Below are positions 55,979 through 64,000 of a DNA stretch of 64,000 nucleotides, piece by piece (positions within the stretch are counted from its first letter, which is position 1; each line of letters begins with the position of its first letter). The position numbers and the translations under genes are program-made. Location of the stretch: positions 1,426,001 to 1,490,000 of the forward strand of contig NZ_SMDR01000001.1 of assembly GCF_006265115.1 (NCBI RefSeq). Reading direction: 5' to 3'. The DNA comes from Arenimonas terrae (lineage in GTDB: Bacteria > Pseudomonadota > Gammaproteobacteria > Xanthomonadales > Xanthomonadaceae). Under the pieces are notes generated by a model. The model was not told where the DNA came from. It did not search any database and saw nothing but the letters and a program-made list of their open reading frames with translations.

Positions 55979-56605
55979 ATGGCCCGCGTCATCGTCGCGG
56001 TCACCGGCGGGGTGGCATCCGGCAAGTCCGCTGCCACGGCCGCCTTTGCCAGTCGCGGCATCGCGGTGGCGGACGCCGACATCGCCGCCCGCAGCGTGGT
56101 GGCACCGGGCGAACCCGCGCTCGCTGAAATCGTCGCCAGCTTCGGCGCCGGCGCCCTGGACGCCGATGGCCAGCTGGACCGGCCCGCGATGCGCGCCCGC
56201 GTTTTCGGCGATCCCTCCGCGCGCAAGGCGCTCGAGGCCATCCTGCATCCCCGGATCCGCGAATGGCTGCAGGCGGCCTGCCGCGACGCGGCCGGCCCCT
56301 ATGTCGTCGTCGCCATCCCCCTGCTGGCCGAGGGCGGCGGTCGCGCCGCCTATCCGTGGCTGGACCGGATACTGGTGGTGGACGTGCCCGAGAGGGTGCA
56401 GCGGCAGCGGCTGATGCGGCGGGACGGCGTGGACGCCGCGCTGGCGGAACGCATGATCGCCGCCCAGGCCACGCGGCCCCAGCGCCTGGCCCTGGCCGAC
56501 GATGTGATCGTCAATGACGGCCCACTGTCGGCGCTGGAAGCGGCCGTGGCGCGGCTCGACGGACGCTACCGCGGCTTCGCCGCGGCAGCTCCGGTTCCGG
56601 CCTAA
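55979..56605 (+). CDS. coaE: Dephospho-CoA kinase
   Basis: Last step of coenzyme A synthesis. The 208-residue P-loop kinase has VTGGVASGKSAATAAFA (Walker A, residues 6-22), VADADIAARSVV and VAIPLLAEGG, then VDVPERVQRQRLMRRDG (lid). It starts 4 bases after pilD, giving the pilD-coaE order common in gammaproteobacteria. Its stop overlaps the stop of the convergent mutT-thiE gene by 4 bases. Confidence 0.95.
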   Translation: MARVIVAVTGGVASGKSAATAAFASRGIAVADADIAARSVVAPGEPALAEIVASFGAGALDADGQLDRPAMRARVFGDPSARKALEAILHPRIREWLQAACRDAAGPYVVVAIPLLAEGGGRAAYPWLDRILVVDVPERVQRQRLMRRDGVDAALAERMIAAQATRPQRLALADDVIVNDGPLSALEAAVARLDGRYRGFAAAAPVPA

Positions 56606-57552
56606 CGCGGCCAGAGGCCGCGGATGCCGGCGACGCCCTGCCCGCCGTGCCGGCGCGCCTTGGCCAGGTCGGCGGTCTTCATGCCGCCCAGCGCGTAGAT
56701 CGGCAGCGATACGCCTTCCCGCAGGGCCGAAAAACCTTCCCAGCCCAGGGGCGTGGCCTCGGGGTGGCTTTCTGTGGCGCGCACCGGGCCCAGCACGACG
56801 AAGTCCAGCTCCAGCCGTTCGGCCTGCGCCAGCTCCTCGGCGTTGTGGCAGGAGGCCGCGACCGTCTGCCCGACCGGCAGCGGACGGCGGTCGAGCGACA
56901 TCAGCTGAGAAGATCGCAGGTGCAGGCCCAGCCCCAGGTCGGCCGCGAGACCCGGCTCGCCGTTCACCAGCAGGTCGGCGCCACGGGTGCGGCATCGCTG
57001 GCCGGCGTCACGGGCCAGTTCGGCCAGCGCCGGGGCTGACAGGCCGCGGGCGCGCAGCTGGACCCGCCGCACGCCGGCCGCCAGCGCGCGGTCGAGCCGG
57101 GCCAGGAAGGGCGCGCGCTCCGGGGCGTCGGCACTGATGAGGTAGCGTCCCGGCGTCGTCAGCGCGGCGACCACCGGCCGGTCCGCCGGCGGCATCGGGT
57201 AGCTGGAGAGCTTCTCGAGCGGCGACCAGGCCAGGGCCTGGCGCTCGCGGCCGCGCGGCGTGCCCTCGAAGGCGGTGACGGTGTAGACGTCCAGCACGAT
57301 GCGCTTGGCCGGATAGGCCTGCGGCACCGAGATCAGGGGTTCGGCGGCCAGCACCCGGATGCCGAGCTCTTCGTGCAGCTCCCGATCGAGGGCCTGCAGC
57401 GCCGTCTCACCGGGTTCGACCTTGCCGCCGGGAAACTCCCAGGCGCCGGCGAGATCGCGCCCCGCGGTGCGCCGGGCCAACAGGATGCGGCCGCGCGCGT
57501 CGCGCAGCACGGCCGCGACGACGTGGACGGGCGGAGGTCGGTCGGCCGGCAT
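56602..57552 (-). CDS. MutT Nudix hydrolase fused to ThiE/TenI-like domain
   Basis: Residues about 8-130 are a MutT-type Nudix hydrolase that removes oxidised dGTP from the nucleotide pool. The Nudix box G-x5-E-x7-R-E-x2-E-E-x-G is present in GGKVEPGETALQALDRELHEELG, and WEFPGGK marks MutT. Residues about 145-316 are a TIM-barrel domain like thiamine-phosphate synthase/TenI (RLDRALAAGVRRVQLRARG, FVVLGPVRATESHPEATPLGW, PIYALGGM). The fusion is known in several gammaproteobacteria; the role of the second domain there is not established. It follows secA by 18 bases and is probably co-transcribed. Confidence 0.9.
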   Translation of the reverse strand: MPADRPPPVHVVAAVLRDARGRILLARRTAGRDLAGAWEFPGGKVEPGETALQALDRELHEELGIRVLAAEPLISVPQAYPAKRIVLDVYTVTAFEGTPRGRERQALAWSPLEKLSSYPMPPADRPVVAALTTPGRYLISADAPERAPFLARLDRALAAGVRRVQLRARGLSAPALAELARDAGQRCRTRGADLLVNGEPGLAADLGLGLHLRSSQLMSLDRRPLPVGQTVAASCHNAEELAQAERLELDFVVLGPVRATESHPEATPLGWEGFSALREGVSLPIYALGGMKTADLAKARRHGGQGVAGIRGLWPR

Positions 57553-57570
57553 CCCTTCAGCGGGCCCCGC

Positions 57571-60321
<2,751 letters not shown>

Positions 60322-60363
60322 TGGAAAAGCCGGTAGGAGAACGGGGCGCGCCGGGCGCGAATG

Positions 60364-60397
60364 AAAAGGCCGCGGCAGCCCAGGGGGCGTCGCGGCC
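60364..60397 (-). terminator. Terminator after the M23 peptidase gene
   Basis: On the minus strand GGCCGCG...CGCGGCC (60397-60368), with an inner GCCC/GGGC pairing, is followed by TTTT (60367-60364). It ends the peptidase transcript before secA. Confidence 0.65.
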
Positions 60398-60450
60398 GTC
60401 TAGTCTAACTTGGGGACGGGGGCCGGACTATCAAGCCCGGCCGGAAAGGC

Positions 60451-61365
60451 TCAGCCGCGGACCTTTTCCAGGTACTGGCGCGGGTTGACCTGGCGGCCGT
60501 CCAGCTTGACCTCGAAGTGCAGGTGCGAGCCGGTCGAGCGGCCGGTGGAGCCGACCCTGGCGATCTGCTGGCCGGCGCGGACGATGTCGCCGACGCGGAC
60601 CAGGTTGGCCGAATTGTGCGCGTACAGGGTCTTGTAGCCGTTGCCGTGGTCGATCTCGACCACGTTGCCGTAGCCGTTGCGCACGCCGGAGAAGCTGATC
60701 ACGCCCTCGGCGGCGGCGGTGACCGGGTCGCCGGTGTTGGCGTCGATGTCGATGCCCAGGTGGTGGGCGCGGCCGCGGCCGAAAGGATCGTTGCGGCCAC
60801 CGTAGCTGGAGGAGATGTAGCCCGGGGCGGGCATGCCGGCCGGGGTGCGCTTGCTTTCGAGCTTCTGGTCGAACAGCAGGGCTTCGATCACCGACAGCTG
60901 GCGGCCGGAATCGTCGAACTGGGCCTGCAGGGCGTCGAGACTGGAGAGCAGGTCGCCGGAGGGAACGTCCTCGGCGGACTCGGAACCACCCTGGCCGGGC
61001 AGCTCGCCGAAATTGAACTCGCCGTCCTTGAGCTTGCCGACGCGGGTCAGGCGGTCGCCCAGGGCGTTGAGGCGATTGGCCTGGGCCTGGAGCTCGCCGA
61101 CACGGGCGGCGATGGCATTGACTTCACGCTGCGCTTCGTCGCGTGCCTGGGTCAGCTCCAGCGCCTGCTGGTCGAGCTGGGCCTGCATCCGGGCGATTTC
61201 TTCGAGGGCGGCCCCGTTGGCGCCCCGCGCCAGGTAACCGAGACCGAAGGCGGTGGCCAGCACCAGCGCGATGGCGCCAAGGGCGATGCCCGCTACTTTC
61301 GGTTGGTCGAACGCCAGCTTTTTTGGCGATCGAAGGAAATTTGCTGCGATGATGACATTCATCAT
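60451..61365 (-). CDS. M23 family metallopeptidase with membrane anchor and coiled coil
   Basis: A 304-residue envelope protein. A single membrane segment (about 25-48: VAGIALGAIALVLATAFGLGYLA) is followed by a coiled coil (about 55-105) and an LytM/M23 domain (about 180-300) with SSYGGRNDPFGRGRAHHLGIDIDA (zinc His and Asp) and GSHLHFEVKLDGR (HLH motif), so peptidase activity is likely. It resembles the NlpD/EnvC-like or YebA-like peptidoglycan endopeptidases. The ATG at 61365 shares bases with the dciA start on the other strand. Further upstream the frame is open but without similarity. Confidence 0.88.
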   Translation of the reverse strand: MMNVIIAANFLRSPKKLAFDQPKVAGIALGAIALVLATAFGLGYLARGANGAALEEIARMQAQLDQQALELTQARDEAQREVNAIAARVGELQAQANRLNALGDRLTRVGKLKDGEFNFGELPGQGGSESAEDVPSGDLLSSLDALQAQFDDSGRQLSVIEALLFDQKLESKRTPAGMPAPGYISSSYGGRNDPFGRGRAHHLGIDIDANTGDPVTAAAEGVISFSGVRNGYGNVVEIDHGNGYKTLYAHNSANLVRVGDIVRAGQQIARVGSTGRSTGSHLHFEVKLDGRQVNPRQYLEKVRG

Positions 61366-61852
61366 GTCTGACCCGTCCAAAACCCACGTCCGCGGTGCCG
61401 CACCAGCCGCCCTCCCCCGCCAGGCGCTCGAGGCGCTTGCCGGTACCGGACTTGCCAGCCTGGTTGAGCGTGCCCAGTGGTTGGACGCGCTCGACCCGTT
61501 GCTGCGCCAGAGTCTCCCCGCCACCTTGGCCGACCAATGCAAGTTGGCCAACGTGGATGACAAGAACTTGGTGTTCCTCGTCAGCGCCCCGGTCTGGAAG
61601 GCCAAGCTGCGGCTGCACGCGGACGTCCTGCTGGACGCCGCCGCCGCGGCCGGGCTCAAGGCCAGGACGCTGGTGGTGAAAGTGTCGCCTCCCGCTCCCG
61701 CCATCCCCTCGGGGAACGGCAACGCGAAACCACTTTCCGAGGCAGTCCGCGATTCACTGCGGGCCACCGCCCAGACGGTCTCCGATCCCGAGCTCAGGGC
61801 CCAGCTTCTCCGGCTGGCTGCCCACACCCGGTCCTCGACCGACGGGGCATGA
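61349..61852 (+). CDS. dciA: DciA (DUF721) helicase-loader family protein
   Basis: A protein of 162-167 residues of the DUF721/DciA family, which loads the DnaB helicase in bacteria that lack DnaC/DnaI. The fold region (about 25-110) has QCKLANVDDKNLVFLVSAPVWKAKLRLH, matching the family core; the Pro/Ala-rich tail is typical. Three in-frame ATGs are possible: 61349, 61352 and 61364. GAAGGA lies 11 bases before the first, none before the third. Whichever is used, the 5' end meets or overlaps that of the divergent M23 gene. Confidence 0.78.
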   Translation: MMTFIMSDPSKTHVRGAAPAALPRQALEALAGTGLASLVERAQWLDALDPLLRQSLPATLADQCKLANVDDKNLVFLVSAPVWKAKLRLHADVLLDAAAAAGLKARTLVVKVSPPAPAIPSGNGNAKPLSEAVRDSLRATAQTVSDPELRAQLLRLAAHTRSSTDGA

Positions 61853-61860
61853 TGCCCCGT
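61842..61860 (+). other. Perfect palindrome over the dciA stop codon
   Basis: ACGGGGCAT-G-ATGCCCCGT pairs perfectly over 9 bp with a single central base and covers the dciA TGA. It may act as a hairpin at the end of the dciA message. There is no T-run after it. Confidence 0.4.
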
Positions 61861-61889
61861 GGCTCGTCACATGTCGTTAATCAGGAGTT

Positions 61890-61922
61890 AAAAAAGCGTG
61901 AAGAACCGTGATGGGGTTCTCA
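61890..61922 (-). terminator. Rho-independent terminator of lpxC
   Basis: Directly at the lpxC stop, on the minus strand, TGAGAACC and GGTTCTTCA pair (one bulged base) around CCATCAC, then CGC and TTTTTT follow. Confidence 0.65.
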
Positions 61923-62831
61923 GACCGCTTGTGCCGGGTGGGCGTACGAGATCGGCGCCAGGGCCGGATCCTCGAAGGTGACCTCTTCCCAGGCCGAGGT
62001 ATCGGCCAGCAGGGCCCGCAGCAGCTGGTTGTTCAGGGCGTGACCGGACTTGTAGCCATAGAAGGCGCCGATCAGGCTGTGGCCGAGCAGGTACAGGTCG
62101 CCGATGGCGTCCAGGATCTTGTGCTTCACGAACTCGTCCTCGTACCGCAGGCCGTCTTCGTTGAGCACGCGGTAGTCGTCCAGGACGATGGCGTTGTCCA
62201 TCGAGCCGCCCAGCGCCAGGTTGCGCTCGCGCAGGAACTCGATGTCCTTCATGAAGCCGAAAGTCCGGGCCCGGCTGACTTCCTTCACGAACGAGGTCGT
62301 GGAGAAGTCGATCTCGGTGCTGGACGTCGACTTGTTGAAGATGGGGTGGGCGAAGTCGATGGTGAAACCGACCTTGAAGCCCTCGAAGGGTTCGAAGCGG
62401 GCCCACTTGTCGCCGTCTTCGACCTTGATCGGCTTCTTGATGCGGATGAAGCGCTTGGCCTTGTTCTGCTCCTCGATGCCCGCCGACTGCAGCAGGAACA
62501 CGAAGGGGCCGGCCGAACCGTCCATGATCGGCACTTCGGCCGTGGACAGGTCCACATAAGCGTTGTCGATGCCCAGCCCGGCCATGGCCGACAGCAGGTG
62601 CTCGATGGTCATCACGCGCGTGTTGCCTTCCACCAGGGCGGTGCAAAGGCTGGTGTCGCCGACCTTCTCGGCCTTGGCGTGGATTTCCACGGGCTGGTCG
62701 AAGTCCACGCGCCGGAACACGATGCCGGTATCGGGCGCAGCCGGGCGCAAGGTCATATAGACCTTCTCGCCGCTGTGCAGGCCGACGCCGGTGGCGCGGA
62801 TGACGTTCTTGAGGGTTCTTTGTCTAATCAT
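61920..62831 (-). CDS. lpxC: UDP-3-O-acyl-N-acetylglucosamine deacetylase
   Basis: First committed step of lipid A synthesis. The 303-residue zinc enzyme starts [21 protein letters not shown]. The catalytic Glu-His pair is in [13 protein letters not shown] (about residue 79), and the zinc ligands are there and in [21 protein letters not shown] carries the general acid His. The length is exactly usual. The start at 62831 was chosen by family length over an in-frame upstream ATG at 62906. It follows ftsZ on the same strand, as in most gammaproteobacteria, but after an unusually structured gap. Confidence 0.97.
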   Translation of the reverse strand: MIRQRTLKNVIRATGVGLHSGEKVYMTLRPAAPDTGIVFRRVDFDQPVEIHAKAEKVGDTSLCTALVEGNTRVMTIEHLLSAMAGLGIDNAYVDLSTAEVPIMDGSAGPFVFLLQSAGIEEQNKAKRFIRIKKPIKVEDGDKWARFEPFEGFKVGFTIDFAHPIFNKSTSSTEIDFSTTSFVKEVSRARTFGFMKDIEFLRERNLALGGSMDNAIVLDDYRVLNEDGLRYEDEFVKHKILDAIGDLYLLGHSLIGAFYGYKSGHALNNQLLRALLADTSAWEEVTFEDPALAPISYAHPAQAV

Positions 62832-62874
62832 TTTTGTGGCGTTCTCCGGGGCAGGAGCGCGCAAACCGCTGGGA

Positions 62875-62883
62875 ACCATAGCA
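62875..62883 (-). promoter_or_regulatory. Extended -10 promoter of lpxC
   Basis: On the minus strand TGC-TATGGT (62883-62875) is an extended -10, with TTTTCG 17 bases upstream as a weak -35. It would start lpxC transcription about 37 bases before the ATG. This fits separate lpxC expression downstream of the ftsZ terminator. Confidence 0.45.
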
Positions 62884-62993
62884 CACGAAGCTCTGAACGA
62901 AAACATAACAACATCAATTCCGTCTCATCCCTGCAACGAAGGGCCCAGAAACTGGCCCATCGTCCTTGATGCCTGGACTGCCCCCGGGACGGG

Positions 62994-63021
62994 AAAAAGG
63001 CCCGCCGGCTGGCGGCGGGCC
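62994..63021 (-). terminator. Rho-independent terminator of ftsZ
   Basis: On the minus strand a stem GGCCCGCC/GGCGGGCC with a seven-base loop is followed by TTTTT, about 190 bases after the ftsZ stop. Confidence 0.8.
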
Positions 63022-63214
63022 AAGGATTTCCTGACCCCCTGGGGACTGCGCCACCCCGCCTCCGGCGGGGTGGTGACGCCCGGCCGACCGTCCTGGGTCG
63101 TCCGGCGGGACCGCTGGCCTGGGCTGCCTGGTCGGGCAGCCCGGGGCGGACCCTGGGCTCAAGCGGTCCGGCGGCGCGGGCGGCCCGCGCCGTGGACGGA
63201 CCGGTCAGTCGGCC

Positions 63215-64000
63215 TCAGTCCGCCTGGCGGCGGAGGAAGGCCGGGATGTCCAGATAGCTGTGGTCGGTGGCGATGTCGTTCAGGGCGGTGGCCGAGGCCG
63301 ACGCCGGTTCATGGCTGCGGCCCGACCGCAGGCCCAGGTGGCCGTGGCCCTGGACCGGGGCCGCGTTCACGTTGGCCATGGCGTCGTAGTCCACCTGGCC
63401 GGTGCTGGCGTTGCGGACCAGCTTGACCGGGGCGCGGTGCACTTCCTTCTCCGGCACCCGCACGGTCTGGCGCACGGCGCCGCGGTTGAGGCCGGTGGCC
63501 ACCACGGTGACGCGCACTTCGTCCTGCATGTCCGGGTCCAGCGAGGTGCCGATGACGACGGTGGCGTCCTCGGAGGCGAAGTCCTCGATGGTGCGGCCGA
63601 TCTCGTCGAACTCGGCCATGGTGAAGTCCGGGCCGGCCGTGATGTTGACCAGCACGCCGTTCGCGCCCGAGAGGTTGACCTCGTCCAGCAGCGGGTTGCT
63701 GATGGCGGCCTCGGCGGCGGCCTGGGCGCGGTCGTCGCCGCGGGCGACGCCGGTGCCCATCATCGCCAGGCCCATTTCGGACATGACGGTGCGGACGTCG
63801 GCGAAGTCGACGTTGATCAGGCCCGGGCTGACGATCAGGTCGGCGATGCCCTTCACGGCGCCCAGCAGCACGTCGTTGGCGGCGCGGAAGGCCTGCACCA
63901 TGGTGGCCTGGCGGCCGAGCACGGTGATCAGCTTCTCGTTCGGGATGGTGATCAACGAGTCGCAGTGGTGGCTCAGCTCCTCGATGCCCTTGAGCGCCAC
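63215..64000 (-). CDS. ftsZ: Cell division GTPase FtsZ, C-terminal part (start lies outside the window)
   Basis: Tubulin-like protein that forms the division ring. About 262 residues are visible; roughly the first 150, with the GGGTGSG loop, lie beyond base 64000. The visible part starts ALKGIEELSHHCDSLITIPNEKL, then has the T7 loop NVDFADVRTVMSEMG (catalytic Asp) and the C-terminal domain with VLVNITAGPDF and VVIGTSLDPDM. After a variable linker comes the C-terminal conserved peptide SYLDIPAFLRRQAD, which binds FtsA/ZipA. Confidence 0.97.
   Translation of the reverse strand: MALKGIEELSHHCDSLITIPNEKLITVLGRQATMVQAFRAANDVLLGAVKGIADLIVSPGLINVDFADVRTVMSEMGLAMMGTGVARGDDRAQAAAEAAISNPLLDEVNLSGANGVLVNITAGPDFTMAEFDEIGRTIEDFASEDATVVIGTSLDPDMQDEVRVTVVATGLNRGAVRQTVRVPEKEVHRAPVKLVRNASTGQVDYDAMANVNAAPVQGHGHLGLRSGRSHEPASASATALNDIATDHSYLDIPAFLRRQAD

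Larger units (their letters stand above)
62832..63214. other. ftsZ-lpxC intergenic region (383 bases) with an array of hairpins
   Basis: The gap carries, from the ftsZ side, hairpins at 63173-63191 (GGCGCGGG/CCCGCGCC), 63108-63169 (outer GGACCGCT/AGCGGTCC enclosing GGGCTGCC/GGCAGCCC at 63121-63142), 63051-63073 (a perfect 10-bp stem with TCC loop) and the ftsZ terminator at 62994-63021. The half nearest lpxC (62832-62950) is A/T-richer and holds the lpxC promoter. No gene is seen. Confidence 0.7.

Overview
The window is about 64 kb of a high-GC gammaproteobacterial chromosome. Gene order (ftsZ-lpxC, then dciA divergent from an M23 peptidase, then secA and a mutT-thiE fusion, facing coaE-pilD-pilC-pilB, with pilA and pilSR next to sucCD) and the high G/C third positions fit the order Xanthomonadales/Lysobacterales (Lysobacter, Luteimonas or Stenotrophomonas relatives). 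I cannot name the species. No tRNA, rRNA, CRISPR array, insertion sequence or prophage was seen.

1-22.8 kb holds mainly housekeeping and stress genes. They are the start of aspS, a secreted DUF3011 protein, a lipoprotein and an FmdB-type zinc ribbon. Next come a YcaD-like exporter coupled to a fused phosphatase-synthase for the compatible solute glucosylglycerol, a sodium:solute symporter, a YheS-like ABC-F ATPase, the YbaL antiporter and a TonB-dependent receptor. A photolyase, clpB with a clear sigma-32 promoter, a permease, pgeF, rluD and bamD follow.

22.8-34.2 kb holds nadE, sucCD, the pilin regulators pilS-pilR, a fused MFS/spermidine-synthase-like membrane protein, and two tandem major-type pilins behind a sigma-54 promoter.

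34.2-52.0 kb is an accessory surface-glycan island placed between pilA and pilB. It starts with a GT-C membrane glycosyltransferase, then a tightly overlapping operon: rfbF, rfbG, a cupin epimerase homologue, a C-methyltransferase, a DegT aminotransferase, an ATP-grasp ligase, a dual-specificity-phosphatase/SDR fusion, a methyltransferase, a CmcI-like protein, another methyltransferase and a flippase. Five genes run back towards the flippase on the other strand: four glycosyltransferases and one methyltransferase. The set predicts a CDP-activated, C-methylated amino-deoxy sugar with an unusual finishing step. No Wzy polymerase, WaaL ligase or initiating phosphoglycosyltransferase is visible. 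Together with the GT-C gene beside pilA this makes pilin glycosylation a reasonable hypothesis, though an O-antigen role is not excluded. This is the most novel part of the window.

52.1-64 kb is core again: pilB-pilC-pilD-coaE on the plus strand, and ftsZ (partial), lpxC, an M23 peptidase, secA and mutT-thiE on the minus strand, with dciA divergent from the peptidase.
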